A DNA stretch of 64,000 bases from Pythium myriotylum (Eukaryota; Oomycota; Peronosporomycetes; Pythiales; Pythiaceae), in assembly GCA_023091665.1 (NCBI GenBank), contig JALJCQ010000012.1, forward strand, positions 3,472,001-3,536,000, read 5' to 3'. Below, piece by piece: positions 1 to 11,046 of the stretch (its first letter is position 1; each line of letters starts with the position of its first letter). Position numbers and translations under genes: made by a program. Below the pieces are notes generated by a model. It saw only the letters and a program-made list of their open reading frames with translations. It ran no database searches and was not told the DNA's origin.

Positions 1-1
1 G

Positions 2-1213
2 TACACCAAGGCCAGTGGGGGTAGGACGTGCCTTGTGTGTCTCTACGTGGATGATATGTTGATCGCGTCGGATGATGCGGCGTTGATCAAGTCCACGAAA
101 GAGGGCATCACCAAGCGGTTCAAGATCAAGGACCTTGGTCTTGCGAAGTTCATCCTCGGCATCGAGATCAGTCACGATCGAAAACGCCAACGACTTGCCA
201 TCAGCCAGCGCAGCTACACACACGAAGTGATCAAGCGCTTCGGGCAACAAGACGCAAAGGACTGCCTGTCGCCGACTGACCCTGCGTACTATCCGAGCCG
301 CGGTGACGAGGCCGCAACCGACGATGTCAAGACGATGATGAAGGATCGACCGTACCGATCGCTCATTGGCAGTTTGATGTATCTCGCTTGTGGCACTCGA
401 CCGGACATTGCCGTCGCAGTCGCCCAACTCAGTCGATTCCTCGAGAACCCTGGCCCACGCCATTGGGATTGCGCCATTCGAGTTGTGCGCTACCTCAAGA
501 AGACCATGGAGGTTGGGATCGTGTACGACGGTAGTAGGGGTGTTGAACTCAGCGCTTACTGCGACGCCGACTGGGCTTGTGATCGCGACGAAAGGCGCTC
601 GATGTCAGGCATGGTGTTGATGCTATGCGGTGCGCCTGTGACATGGCGAGCGGCCTACCAGAAGTCGGTGGCACTCAGCTCGACTGAGGCCGAGTACATG
701 GCGCTCAGCGACTGTGTGAAGGAAGTTGTCTGGATGCGGATGATGCTCGAGAACCTCGGGGTCCAACAGGTCGAGCCCACGACGATCCACGAAGACAACC
801 AGGGTGCCATCGCACTTGCCAAGAATGTTGGCTACCAAACTCGCACGAAGCACATCGACATTCGATACCACTACACTCGTGAGCAGATCGTCAATGGTGT
901 TATCGAGTTGCAGTATGTGGCATCGGAAGACCAAATCGCGGACTTCCTCACCAAGGGACTGTCATCCAAAGCGTTGCGCTACTTGATGGGCAGGGCCGGA
1001 CTTGTCGACGGCGCCATGGACCCTTGTGATGCGAGTGGGGGTGTTGGGTTTCCGCATGCCCAAGTTCCGAAGCCGTCTGCGACGTGTGACAGTCAGCCTG
1101 TGACGCGTGAGACTCAGCCTGCGACTTGTGACAACCCAGCAGCTGAGGACATTGCCAGCATGGTTAAGGGAGGTGCAGTCGCGGTTCACGTTGACGGTGC
1201 GGTTCCAGCCTAA
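2..1213 (+). CDS. Copia polyprotein, C-terminal part (reverse transcriptase end and RNase H), partial at 5' end
   Basis: The frame is open from base 2, so the true start is upstream of the window. The reverse transcriptase catalytic motif YVDDM is encoded at about 47-61. The Copia hallmark KDLGLAKFILGIEI follows, then RNase H motifs: DADWA, SSTEAEY, EDNQGA, RTKHID and DFLTKG. These are the usual Ty1/Copia signatures in the usual order. Together the two enzymes copy element RNA into DNA in virus-like particles. The frame runs about 170 bases into the proposed LTR, so the last 57 residues, which contain repeated CDSQP/ETQP-like stretches, may be a read-through tail rather than a functional domain. 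Confidence 0.88.
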   Translation, partial: YTKASGGRTCLVCLYVDDMLIASDDAALIKSTKEGITKRFKIKDLGLAKFILGIEISHDRKRQRLAISQRSYTHEVIKRFGQQDAKDCLSPTDPAYYPSRGDEAATDDVKTMMKDRPYRSLIGSLMYLACGTRPDIAVAVAQLSRFLENPGPRHWDCAIRVVRYLKKTMEVGIVYDGSRGVELSAYCDADWACDRDERRSMSGMVLMLCGAPVTWRAAYQKSVALSSTEAEYMALSDCVKEVVWMRMMLENLGVQQVEPTTIHEDNQGAIALAKNVGYQTRTKHIDIRYHYTREQIVNGVIELQYVASEDQIADFLTKGLSSKALRYLMGRAGLVDGAMDPCDASGGVGFPHAQVPKPSATCDSQPVTRETQPATCDNPAAEDIASMVKGGAVAVHVDGAVPA

Positions 1214-1483
1214 ACCGTCTGAGCAAACGGTTTGGACGGCAACGAGTGGTGTCAGGACGTGGTGGCACGGTGGCCAGATCAACGGTCCGATCGCGGCTAC
1301 AAACCGTGGTCGAACCGGTCACACGTTCGACACACTGGTGGTAGCAAGCAACTTCGACAGAATGGATGGCCATAGTAAGAGAGAGACGTAGTCTAGAGGT
1401 AGGAGGACCAACGTAGATCGAACTCGATCAATACACTTACTCTCAAACATTCCCAGTGAAGAAGTTGCTCTGATACCTCAACA
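1042..1483 (+). repeat. Probable 3' LTR of the Copia element
   Basis: The segment begins TGTTG right after a G-rich tract and ends CAACA, a perfect 5-bp inverted pair of the kind that bounds LTRs. Its length (442 bp) is plausible for Copia. Only one LTR is visible, so the boundaries are inferred from the terminal motifs alone. Confidence 0.55.
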
Positions 1484-1719
1484 CAGTGAACTGTGTGAGA
1501 ATACAGCTGTATATCTTGTTTTGTTGGAAGCAAGTGAGGGAGTGATGGCTTCTATTTATTTATTGACTGTTGGCGCCGGTCACACTCAGGGCGGAAAACG
1601 GGGTGATGGCTGCCTTACGCTTCTCCATAACGAGCGTCTCCTAATAGTAGCAGTTCCAACTAGGGGTAGATGACAGGTCCTTGTCGTTGTGTAAGGCAAC
1701 AATCCAGTCTACCGGTTGC

Positions 1720-1736
1720 TCACTCTTCAACTTCCC
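1720..1736 (+). promoter_or_regulatory. Oomycete-type Inr+FPR core promoter of the secreted gene at 1769
   Basis: The sequence TCACTCTTCAACTTCCC lies 33-49 bases before the ATG. It combines an initiator-like TCAYTYY with a following CRAYTTYCC, matching the published oomycete Inr/FPR pattern. The same motif at a similar distance precedes the other family members. Transcription probably starts at the A of TCA, giving a 5' UTR of about 47 bases. Confidence 0.6.
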
Positions 1737-1768
1737 CTCCACCACTGAAGACAACCCCATCGTCCGCG

Positions 1769-3616
1769 ATGGTCAAGTTCTGGTCTCTCGCTGCCATGGC
1801 GGCGGTTGCCATCGCCGCTACCACGTCCGTGGAAGCGCAAAACGCCGTTGTTCACGCTCCTGACTTGGAGTCGCGCGCTGCGACGCCCGCTGTTGCATCA
1901 GCGACAGCCCCGGCAACAGCCCCGAAGGCCCGCGCGTCGACATCGGCAGCTGCAACTACTTCGAAGGCTGCGGCGACGATGCCGAAGGCTGCCACGACGC
2001 CGTCGGCTGCCAATACGGCGACTGCCGCTAGTACCGCAGCCAAGACGAGTGCTTTGGCGGCTGCTTCGAAGGCGCCACTGTCTCCATCACATGCTCCGGC
2101 GACCAACTCGGCCACCTGGGTCGAGAACAAAATCAAGGCTAACCCTACGCAGAAGGCTTGCTACCGCCGAGTCAGTCTCGCTAGCAACAAGCAGTGCGCA
2201 AAGGGCTACGCGTTCGACAATCTCATCTCGTGCTGGTCGCAGTGTCCGCTTGACTACCCTGTGCAGTGCGGTTTTGAGTGTCTCTCACAAAACAAGGACT
2301 GCGCGATGGAGGTTGTAACAAAGGCGAGTGCAGTTGCAACTACCGCATTGTCAATTGCCACATCCGGCGTCTTTGGAATGCTTCTGAAGGCCGCAACTGG
2401 TGCACAGAAGGCTCTAGCTTGTGGTCAGGCTATCCTCGATGTTACCACCAAGATCTCTGGCGAGGTCGATAAGCTTGCTGGAGGTAAAGCGCTCACCAAT
2501 AAGGAGAAGGCCAAGGCCTCGATCTCGAACTTGGACTTCGCGATTTACGACATTCCTGCCGCCATTGCAACGTGCTTGGGTACCACGCTACCTGCAAACT
2601 ACCAGAGCACCAAGAAGTTTACAAAGTACGTCGAAAAGTTGATCGTCAGTGCCATCGACATGAAGTTCGAGAACATCAACCCCATCGACCCGAAGAATTT
2701 CGTTAACTTCTACAAGTCGTTCCGCGAATTCTGGTCCAAAGATACATCGGCGACTGCCGATGGAAAGCTGGCTGAGGTCACAGCTGATGACTTCGTGAAG
2801 ATCGGACAGACTGCTACGACTTGCGGCGGTATGCTCAAAGATTACATCGGTAAAGTGAAGACAACGGTTGCCGACTTCATCAAGAAAAATCCGACCAGCA
2901 CTGCTGACAAGCTTGATTTTGCGGTCCTCAACCTGCCACTGATCCTTCAGGATCTACCCAAGGCCACTGTCAACTGCATCAAGAGTAACAGCGCTGATGG
3001 TATCAAGACCCAAGATGAGATCATTACAGCGGCTCGTTTGATCTCTGAGCAGGTCATCAACCTTGCGAAGACTGGCACCAAGAACGCACTCAAAACTCTC
3101 GCTCAGTACAAGCTCGAGATCGCTCAGTTCGGTCTGGACGTGATCGCTTTCTGGGATCCATTCCAAATATCTGGACTTGTCAAGGAGTTCCTCATGCCAA
3201 TTTGTCCACTTACAGAGTACAAGGGCGTCATCCAACGTGGTACAGCTGACAAGGCTCTTGGTCTCCAGATGGTTGGTAAAGCCTTTCAGAAAACTTACGG
3301 TACATGGGAGAACGAGGGTGACGGTCAGATCTACTTCCGTTTTGAGAGCTTCGACACCAAAGATGTCAAGATCAACGTCATGTCTGGTGGTAAAAAGATC
3401 TACGAGTGGCCATTGGGAGCCAAGAAAAAGCTGAAGATGACTGGCCCACTCACTTTGTTTGCTGGCAAGACGCTCTATATCGACCGTTGGCGCCCGGGAA
3501 TTTTGAACTTTATGGGCACTGGTGGAGGTTCGTTGCTGATGTGGGTGCCGGAGGATACCAATGGCTCCATTACGCTTGAAATTGCCGTCAATCCGACACA
3601 GATGGGCGATAGATAA
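1769..3616 (+). CDS. Secreted Cys-rich protein, oomycete multi-copy family (copy 1)
   Basis: A 615-residue protein of unknown function. The reading frame begins at 1670, but I chose the ATG at 1769 because every paralogue starts MVKFW/MAKVW there and the core promoter lies only 33 bases upstream. Residues 1-23 form a signal peptide ending near VEAQ. Residues 25-125 are an Ala/Thr/Pro-rich linker. A Cys-rich module follows at about 131-178 (CYRRVS, SCWSQCPLDYPVQCGFEC, QNKDC). The rest is mostly helical with scattered conserved Cys (ACGQ, ATCLG, TTCGG, VNC, PICP). A C-terminal domain contains RWRPG near 573 and GTGGGSLLMWVPE, and the protein ends at GDR. No membrane anchor is visible, so the protein is probably exported. 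Similar secreted proteins occur widely in oomycetes; no biochemical role can be read from the sequence. Confidence 0.85.
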   Translation: MVKFWSLAAMAAVAIAATTSVEAQNAVVHAPDLESRAATPAVASATAPATAPKARASTSAAATTSKAAATMPKAATTPSAANTATAASTAAKTSALAAASKAPLSPSHAPATNSATWVENKIKANPTQKACYRRVSLASNKQCAKGYAFDNLISCWSQCPLDYPVQCGFECLSQNKDCAMEVVTKASAVATTALSIATSGVFGMLLKAATGAQKALACGQAILDVTTKISGEVDKLAGGKALTNKEKAKASISNLDFAIYDIPAAIATCLGTTLPANYQSTKKFTKYVEKLIVSAIDMKFENINPIDPKNFVNFYKSFREFWSKDTSATADGKLAEVTADDFVKIGQTATTCGGMLKDYIGKVKTTVADFIKKNPTSTADKLDFAVLNLPLILQDLPKATVNCIKSNSADGIKTQDEIITAARLISEQVINLAKTGTKNALKTLAQYKLEIAQFGLDVIAFWDPFQISGLVKEFLMPICPLTEYKGVIQRGTADKALGLQMVGKAFQKTYGTWENEGDGQIYFRFESFDTKDVKINVMSGGKKIYEWPLGAKKKLKMTGPLTLFAGKTLYIDRWRPGILNFMGTGGGSLLMWVPEDTNGSITLEIAVNPTQMGDR

Positions 3617-5971
3617 GTGTTGAGCGATGATGTGGTGAGGCCGCTTGCGTCTTCTTGCGGAATCCTCATGGTTATCAGTGTATGCATCCCTCCGCCTGGA
3701 GCCTGATCGAATCCGTTATAGATTTGGACAGCGACAATACCCGCTTTAATACACTTGTTAAGGTTGCGTTCCTGAACAGTTCTGAGACTGGCGATGGTTC
3801 CTCTGTAGAGTGCTTGATGCTGGGCAGTGCTGGGCGCAGAATGCTCGACGCAGTTTGCCCAGACAGTCGCGCCTCGCCTGATGTTTTGGTTGCTTGGACG
3901 ACAACGGGATCAGATGCGGCTGTCCTTGTCGTGGACTGTCGAAGAAGAGCATGCAATTGCCCTCATGGCGGAAAGGGTTCTTGGGAGGAGAAGGAGGTGG
4001 GGTGAACTTGGTCGAGAAAACTTATCGGAGCTCTTCGACAAGCACCGCGTCTTGGAGGGTGCAGGTGTGACTCGCCTCGATCCGCGTGTGGAGCGCACGG
4101 AGGGTGCGTTGGCAGGAGACGTCGTGGAGTACTGCAGCTTGACCCGTCGACGAGAGGTTGGTTTCGTCACGGCGCGGGGTTCTCTATGTCTGGATAAAGA
4201 CCAGAGGCTTGAGCACGAGCTGCTGCCATACTACCTGAAGAAAAGGGAACGGGTCCGCCGCGGGGTCGGTACTTTTACGTTGACCCTGGTGGAGCGAGGC
4301 GATTCACATACTTTAGGTGGTGTGTAGGCTGAAGTTGGCTTGTAGAAGGAGCACGGGGAGGAGCGACCTGGGCTGCGCCATAGCCCAAGTCGCATCCACC
4401 ACATCTTCACGGCGTCCCAAATCTGTTGTGCCACAGGGCACTACCAGACGATGTGGAATTTGGTGGTGCCGCCACTGGAGCCGAGATTCGGACAGCGCGG
4501 ACAGTCTCTGCGGTTGTGCACCCTGAAAGCCGTCGAGACTTGATGATGAGGAAAGCAGGCGTTGCCAGCTGGTGAATGGGGATAGCGAGTGGATGAAGAT
4601 TTAGTCCATCTCTTCGGCGGCCGATCAAAAGTCGTCCGAAACTTCAAAGGCTCTCGCGGTCTCGCGGCAGGTTCCTCTTTGATACGTGCGGTTCGCTGCG
4701 CAGCGAGTGAACGTCGTAGATTTATCTTCGATAGCCATGTGGCTGGGCCCTCAGAGGAAGTACTGCGACTGGGTAGGGTGGGAAACCTCCTCGCTGGGAG
4801 GAACGATCGTTGATATCGATTCCGTTATACTTCTACTGCAAGATTCGCCTGAAAAAACAGCCATGGATGAGTTGTACCCCACCAGGAGTCAAAGCTAGTA
4901 TTACGCCAATGATAAGTCGTCCTTGGCGGTCCTGTTCAGGTCGTAGTCCTCTCGAGATGGTCGAAGTCCGCCTGCATATGAAGAATTGTACGTCTTGTCG
5001 GCTGTTTCTCAGATCATTCACCTTTGGTAACGCGCTTGCCGCGTAGAACGGTCCATCTCTATACGACTAAGTGCTCGTTCCTCACTGGGGACCTAACCCT
5101 CCGTGCGGGTTCCAGTGGAGACAGATGGGTTCCACCTGATGACTTTCGTGTTGTCGAAGACTTGGTGAATGCACAGAACACTAATGATCCGACTATTCGT
5201 AAATGAGAGACAGGCTGTAAGTATTGCACAAAAAATGGTCTCACCAATCCAAATCCAGTTGAATCCGTTCTCATTTCCGAGTGGTTCCCATATTGTCAGA
5301 GTTCGTACTCCGACCAAGCGAATCTCCAGGTCAATTAAAGTATAAACTCTCGTCCAGGTAGGAGTCAAACCTAAACCCAACGTGATATGTTCGTCGTGTG
5401 AGAGGAGCGAAAAGTAAGAATCGTATTGTCCGTCCAGGAGTCGCATCTCTGCATCGATATCTGTATCCACACTTCCTCGGTCGTTCCAATGCCACGGTAC
5501 ATTTTTGACTAAACACGCGTAAACTCCAGACACTGCAGGATTCTCCGTCTGAACAGAATCGAAATCGTATGAACGCTGACAAATTATCATTTGTTGAGTA
5601 CTAGACGTATCGTAAAATTGTATTCAATCATCTTCTGTGACTCATCAATTTTGATAATTTAATCCTCAGTAAGAGTCAAACGAAACCTTGTTGCAGACAG
5701 GAAGCAACGAATCGAGTCCATTCATCGTTCGCTCAGTGGATGAACTTGTATAGATGGTCCATCTCAACCAATTCATCCATTCATTGGACGAATAATTCGT
5801 CCAGACTGGTTCTTGAAGACTCAATCACAGCAAATGAGGAGCAAGAAGTGAGAGCGAGAGAGGTGATGCGAGGTCTCGACCCAGCATTGCCTGAGCGCAT
5901 TCCTCAACAGCTTTACACTGTTGACACCTGAAGGGCCCCGTTTAAGGCTAGCTTTCGTCGCTACCATCCTC
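3617..5971. other. Intergenic region with gene relics
   Basis: No convincing gene. Around 3720-3880 the + strand carries a peptide-like stretch (LVKVAF, SSVECLMLG) that resembles a second relic at about 11385-11545, so a decayed gene may have existed beside two family copies. A frame at 3827-4327 (166 residues) and one on the - strand at 5093-5590 (165 residues) are open but show no recognisable domain, signal peptide or promoter. Confidence 0.4.
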
Positions 5972-5988
5972 TCACTCTTCGATTTCCC
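5972..5988 (+). promoter_or_regulatory. Inr+FPR core promoter of the secreted gene at 6025
   Basis: TCACTCTTCGATTTCCC lies 37 bases before the ATG and closely matches the motifs before the other paralogues. Confidence 0.6.
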
Positions 5989-6024
5989 ACCCCTAGTGAA
6001 GAAGGACCCTCCGAAGCTCACAGC

Positions 6025-7851
6025 ATGGTCAAGTTCTGGTCCGTCGCACTTTGGGCGGCGGTCGCTATAGCTACCTCCACATCGTCAGTGGATGGCCAGA
6101 ACGCTGTGGTCCATGCTGCCAATCTACCTGGTGCCGAAGTCGAGTCGCGCGCGGCCGGGTCAGTAGCTCCTGCGTCCAAGTCGCCAGTAGCGCCCAAATT
6201 AGCAGCATCAGGCTCAGGATCGAAGGTTACGGTGGCTCCCATTGCGACGTCAAAGCCTGCACTAGCCACTGTAGCCAAGACACCAACAGGCCCTGTTCCT
6301 GCACCTTCGTGGAAGGCCCTACCTACCGCGATCCCAACGAAGGAATCGCCCACCTGGGTGGAAAACCAGATCAAGGCTGCTCCTAAGCAGAAGGCCTGTT
6401 ACCGCCGCGTGAGCCTCGCAAGCAACAAGTTATGCGCTAAGGGCTACACGTACGACAACATCCTCTCCTGTTGGTCTCAGTGTCCTCTCGACTACCCCGT
6501 CCAGTGCGGCTTCGAGTGTATCCCGCAGAACAAAGACTGCACGTTGAATCTGGTCAGCAAGGCGACTTCGGTTGCGAACACTGCCCTCTCGATTGCAACG
6601 GGTGGCCTCTTTGGATCCCTCCAGAAGGCAGCGAGTGGCGTTCAACATGCAGTTGCTTGTGGCCAAGGCGTTTATGACGCCGTGTCGAGAATCTCGAAAG
6701 AGGTGGACAGCTTGACTGCAGGACAAGCTCTCACAACGATGGACAAGATCACTAAGGCTCTATCCAGCTTGGACTTCGTCGTCTACGACGTGCCGGCTGT
6801 CGTCGCTACCTGCTTGGGTGTCACGCTACCGGCAGATTTCACGAAGAGCCAAACCTACCTCAAGAAAGTTGAGGGACTTGTCTCCACGGTAGTTGACATG
6901 AATGCTGAGAAGAAAGCCCCCACCCAGCCAAACAACTTCGTCTACTTCTATAAGTCATTCAAAGACTTCTGGGGCAATAGCTCAGCTGCGACCGAGAAGA
7001 AACTACCCGAGATCACTGCTGATCAGGTCACGCAGATGGGCAAGGCTGCGACAACTTGCGGCGGTATGCTCAAAGCCTACTTCAACAAGGTCAAAGACCA
7101 AGTCGCCGACTACATCAAGAAGAACCCGCAGTCAACAGTCGACAAACTCGAGTATGACATTCTCAACTTACCGCTCGTGCTCAATGACTTGCCAGATGCC
7201 ACGGTCAACTGTTGGACGAGCAACGCACCCGATGGAGCCAAGACCCGAGATGAAATCATCACGGCGGCTCGACTGATCACGGAGCAGATCGTCAAGACCG
7301 CCAAGGACGGAGCAAAGGCGACGGTGAGAGCGATCGACAAGTACAAGCTTGAGATTGCGCAGTTCGGCTTGGACGTGATCGCGATCTTTGATCCGTACAA
7401 CATTGCGAAACTGGTGAAGGAGTTCTTGATGCCGATTTGCCCAGTGACTGAGTATAAGGGTTTGATTCAGTCTGGCCCACTCGACAAGTCGCTTGGCCTC
7501 AAAACCGTCAGCAAGGCCTTCGCTGGGTCTTTCGGTACATGGGAGAGTGATGGAGATGGCTTGATGTGGTTCAATGTGACCAGTGTCGACACCAAGGACA
7601 TCAAGCTCAACGTCATGTCGGGAGGCAAGAAAATCTACGAGTGGCCCGTGAGCAAGGGCAAGACTGTTCTGCAGGCTCTTCCTATGAGCCAGTTCGCAGG
7701 TAAAACTCTCTACCTCGATCGTTGGCGTCCTGGAATCCTCAACTTTTTGGGCACTGGTGGCGGCTCGCTCCTCATGTGGATTCCTGAATCCACCAAAGGC
7801 GAGATCCATCTCAACGTGCTGATCAACCCGACGCACATGGGTGATCGCTAA
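6025..7851 (+). CDS. Secreted Cys-rich protein, oomycete multi-copy family (copy 2)
   Basis: A 608-residue paralogue of the 1769 gene, intact and with the same architecture. It has a signal peptide (MVKFWSVALWAAVAIATS, cleavage near VDGQ), an Ala/Pro/Ser linker to about residue 115, and a Cys module from residue 125 (ACYRRVSLASNKLCAKGY, SCWSQCPLDYPVQCGFEC). A helical body and the C-terminal RWRPG (about 566) GTGGGSLLMW block follow, ending GDR. The ATG is fixed by the conserved MVKFW start and the promoter motif at 5972-5988. Its closest relative in the window is the broken copy at 8852-10799: both share LTAGQ, ITADQVTQMGKAATTCGG and the SGPLDKSLGL stretch. That suggests a local duplication. 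Function unknown; secretion is inferred. Confidence 0.87.
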   Translation: MVKFWSVALWAAVAIATSTSSVDGQNAVVHAANLPGAEVESRAAGSVAPASKSPVAPKLAASGSGSKVTVAPIATSKPALATVAKTPTGPVPAPSWKALPTAIPTKESPTWVENQIKAAPKQKACYRRVSLASNKLCAKGYTYDNILSCWSQCPLDYPVQCGFECIPQNKDCTLNLVSKATSVANTALSIATGGLFGSLQKAASGVQHAVACGQGVYDAVSRISKEVDSLTAGQALTTMDKITKALSSLDFVVYDVPAVVATCLGVTLPADFTKSQTYLKKVEGLVSTVVDMNAEKKAPTQPNNFVYFYKSFKDFWGNSSAATEKKLPEITADQVTQMGKAATTCGGMLKAYFNKVKDQVADYIKKNPQSTVDKLEYDILNLPLVLNDLPDATVNCWTSNAPDGAKTRDEIITAARLITEQIVKTAKDGAKATVRAIDKYKLEIAQFGLDVIAIFDPYNIAKLVKEFLMPICPVTEYKGLIQSGPLDKSLGLKTVSKAFAGSFGTWESDGDGLMWFNVTSVDTKDIKLNVMSGGKKIYEWPVSKGKTVLQALPMSQFAGKTLYLDRWRPGILNFLGTGGGSLLMWIPESTKGEIHLNVLINPTHMGDR

Positions 7852-8851
7852 AACACACTAACCACATTTTTGCGAGGTCGACTTCTGCGGTAGGCATGGA
7901 TGCTTACGTTGAGGGTTTGAGTTCTCAAATACAAGGCAACAGTCCGCAAAATTCATTAGCGTTACAAGTACTCATCCGTGAATAACTCACTAGTCGGACC
8001 AAGCAAAACAGACGGATAGCGCCAAGGAAGCGCCTCAAAGGCGCATAATTGACGACATTGGTCTCGGATACAAATCTTCTCGCATACTAACTACTAGCAC
8101 AACCTCCGTGTGAGAGACGATCATAACCAGTTAGAGATCAACTTCAGTATCCCTGGTCTCTTACTCAAGTGATGATGATGATGCAAATGAAGTCTATTGA
8201 GTTCAACGAGGTGAACCCTAATAGCATGGCGAAGCTCGATGTGGGTCCTGCTAGCGCTCAACGCATTCCGTCTGGGTGGACCACCACGGACGCAGGTCAT
8301 TAGCGAGCATGTGACGAAGGTCAGAGTGGCCGTCGAGGGAGGTAGGGTGATTGGCATGCGTGCTGGTTCGCGAGTCCATCGCGTAGGTAGTCAGCGCGCT
8401 CGCCATTGTGAGCTCCGATCGTGGGAGTTGATGCCAGCGGCATATGCTGAGGCGGTCGGCTTGGGTACGTGCTTGTTCGTAGAGACGACGCGGATGAGGG
8501 CGACGCGGCGGGTGCCGCGTGCGGAGGAGTCGAAGGATAACGGCGTTGGAGCCGCCTACTGCAACGTGGTCTCTTACTCTAGTGACGTCGAATCCACGAT
8601 AACCTAGGCACCTGGATGGAAAAGCACAAAGCATTGTGAAATCACGATTTTTACGAAGAGATAAGATGGAGAAGTTTGGTCTCTACTCTATCAACATGGA
8701 AGTCTGGCTCGAGGCTGATAGGGGTTCGTATTGTCATTTTCAACATGACCAACACGGAGATCAATCACGATCATTCATGTACACACGCAATCACCCTAGG
8801 AGAGCTCTTCGGATGTGATAACTTGGGAGCTTTTCGCGGTGGAGCCAAAAT
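7852..8851. other. Intergenic region between convergent family copies
   Basis: About 1 kb with no supported gene. It contains a GAT/ATG microsatellite and a ~145-bp stretch (8166-8311) that recurs as a direct repeat at 11018-11156, on the other side of the pseudogene. Confidence 0.5.
8166..8311 (+). repeat. Diverged direct repeat flanking the 8852-10799 pseudogene, left copy
   Basis: It shares GTGATGATGATG, GCAARTGAAGTC, TTGAGTTCA, CCTAATAGC and GGCCACCACGGACG-like blocks, in the same order and orientation, with 11018-11156. The two copies bracket the inverted family pseudogene, which suggests a duplication or insertion boundary. Confidence 0.5.
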
Positions 8852-10799
8852 CTAGCGATCCCCGATGTGGGTTGGGTTGATCAGCACTGTGAGATGGATC
8901 TCGCCGTCCACGGTCTTGGGGACCCACATGAGCAGCGAGCCGCCACCAGTGCCCCAAAAGTTGAGGATTCCTGGACGCCAACGGTCGAGGTAGAGGGTTT
9001 TGCCAGCGAACTGGCCGATCGGAAGAGCTTGTAGAATAGTCGTGTTCTTCTCCACAGGCCACTCGTACAGTCTCTTACCACCAGACATGACGTTGAGCTT
9101 GACGTTCTCGGTGTCAACACTGGTCACATTGAACCAGAGCAAACCGTCACCTCCTTTGTTTTCCCATGTGCCGAAAGACCCAGCAAAGGCCTTGCTGACG
9201 GTATTGAGGCCAAGCGACTTGTCGAGTGGGCCGGAGTCGATTACTCCCTCGTACGATTCCACTTCGCACAATAGCATCAGGAACTCCTTCACCAGTGTCG
9301 CAATGTTGTACGGATCGAAGATCGCGATGACATCCAAGCTGAACTGCGCAATCTCCCACTTGTACTTGCCGATCGCTCTCACCGTGGCCTTTGTTCCAAC
9401 CTTGGCGGTCTTGACGATCTGCTCCGTGATCAGCCGAGTCACCGTGAAGGCGTCCTCAGGGGTCTTGGCTCCATCGGGCGCGTTGCTTTTCCAACAGTTG
9501 ATCGTGGCATCTGGCAAGTCTTTGAGCACGAGCGGTGAGTTGAGGATGGCGTACTCGAGTTTGTCTGCTGTTGTTTGCGGGTCCTTCTTGATGTAGTCGG
9601 CGACTTGGTCTTTGACCTTGTTGAAGTAGGCTTTGATCATACCGCCGCACGTTGTGGCAGCCTTGCCCATCTGCGTGACCTGATCAGCAGTGATCTCGGG
9701 TAGTTTCTTCTCGCTCGGAGCCGACCTTGTGGTCCAGGAAATGTTAAACGATTTGTAGAATCGAGAAAGTTGCTTGGTTGAGTGGGGTTTTTCTTGGCAA
9801 CCTTCATGTCGACGACCTTGGAGACAAGCGCTTCGACCTTCTTGGCATGTTTGCTCTTTGTGAGATCTGCCGGAAGCGTGACGCCCAAGCACGTCGCAAC
9901 GACAGCCGGCACGTCGTACACGACGAAGTCCAAGCTGGAGAGGGCCTTGGTGACCTTATCCTTCGTCGTCAGGGATTGTCCTGCCGTCAAACTGTCCACC
10001 TCTTTCGAGATTTTCGTCACAGCGTCGTAAATGCCTTGGCCACAAGCGGCCGCTTGGTTCACCCCAGTCGCTGACTTCCGAAGGAATCCAAAGAGTCCAC
10101 CCGTAGCAAACGAGAGGGCCGTCTCGGCCACTGCACTGGCCTTGCTGACCAGCTCCAACTTGCAATCCATGTTCTGAGGTAAGGGTAAGCACTCGAAGCG
10201 ACACTGAAGGGGGTATTCGAGCAGACAAAGCGACCAACAAGAGACAGGCTTGTCAAAGGTGTATCCCTCGGTACACTTGCCGTCACTGGCTAGGCCCACG
10301 TGGACTTGATCTGCTTAGGAACCCAGGTCGGTGAGTCCTTGGACGGGACGGATGTTGGTGTTGACTTCCAACTGGACGCAGGCACGGGACCAATCGGGGT
10401 CCCTGTGGTCTTCGGTTGACTCGCCGGTAGTGGGCTACTTGGAGTTCCGGGAGTCTTGGTCACAGACGCTGGTGCTGCGGGAGACTTCGGAGCTGCAAGT
10501 GGGGCTGCTGAAGGTTTCACAGCAGTGGCCGGAGCCGTTAACGGAGTCTTCGAACCAGCACCAGGTGCGTCCGGGGCCTTCGGAGCGGCAACAGCAACCG
10601 CGGCTTTCGGCGCAGTCGGCGTTGTTGGCGACTTCGTCCCCGGGGTTTTGGCTGCGACTGGAGCCCCAGCTGCACGCAATTCTTCATCGACGCCCGGAAG
10701 CTTGGCGGCATGGACGGCAGCGTTTTGGGCGTCCACAGACATCGAAGAGGCCGCCATAGCGACTGCCGCCCAGACAGCTATGGGCCATACCTTCGCCAT
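8852..10799 (-). pseudogene. Secreted Cys-rich family pseudogene (copy 3)
   Basis: A full-length family copy broken into three frames. It starts at 10799 with MAKVWPIAVWAAVAMAASS, a normal signal peptide, followed by a long Pro/Ala/Thr linker. The first break is near 10300-10312: TWVPKQIK is followed by an out-of-frame join to GLASDGKCTEGYTF, and about 13 residues covering the conserved ACYRRVS Cys motif are missing. The second break is near 9761-9765, where one base is missing between SNFLD and RFYKSF. From there the frame is open to the terminal GDR and stop at 8852, and the ITADQVTQMG and RWRPG blocks are kept. Pairwise identity appears highest to the 6025 gene. Two small lesions in an otherwise complete gene indicate recent inactivation. 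Confidence 0.85.
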
Positions 10800-10831
10800 T
10801 CTTGCAACTTCAGGGGATCTTCGCTGGTGGT

Positions 10832-10846
10832 GGCAAATCGAAGAGT
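10832..10846 (-). promoter_or_regulatory. Degenerate Inr+FPR motif upstream of the pseudogene
   Basis: On the - strand ACTCTTCGATTTGCC lies 33 bases before the ATG at 10799. The FPR half is kept, but the initiator reads TCAAACT rather than TCACTCT, in line with a decaying gene. Confidence 0.45.
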
Positions 10847-10949
10847 TTGAGATGACACGAACCAGAGCAAGTGGGTCAAGTCGCGACTCGGGGATGGTGT
10901 TCTTGCTCCGAATCATGATCGTTGCGTTTCGAGCAGGACAAGTGTATCG

Positions 10950-11046
10950 TTTGTGTTGAAGTGATGATGATGATGATGATGATGATGCAAGTGAAGTGTT
11001 TCGTTTTGTGTTGAAGTGATGATGATGATGATGATGCAAGTGAAGT
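10950..11046 (+). repeat. Two tandem copies of a GAT-microsatellite unit
   Basis: The block TTTGTGTTGAAGTGA, a (TGA)n run and GCAAGTGAAGT occurs twice (about 10950-10997 and 11005-11046) with different TGA counts. A third, diverged relative is at 8166. Open frames here encode only homopolymeric His or Ile and are not genes. Confidence 0.6.

Larger units (their letters stand above)
1..1483 (+). mobile_element. Ty1/Copia LTR retrotransposon, 3' end only
   Basis: The window opens inside a Copia element. It holds the end of reverse transcriptase, the whole RNase H region and a probable 3' LTR (1042-1483). The 5' part lies outside the window, so neither LTR identity nor the target-site duplication can be judged here. 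The polypurine-like run AGTGGGGG just before position 1042 is where a polypurine tract is expected. The coding frame carries no stop, so this copy may be fairly young. Confidence 0.85.

Noticed and set aside
3827..4327. 166-residue + strand ORF
   Set aside because: Charged composition, no recognisable family; overlaps other equally long frames.
5093..5590. 165-residue - strand ORF with a possible membrane segment
   Set aside because: No domain, no promoter motif and no similarity to anything else in the window; could be a relic, but I cannot support a gene.
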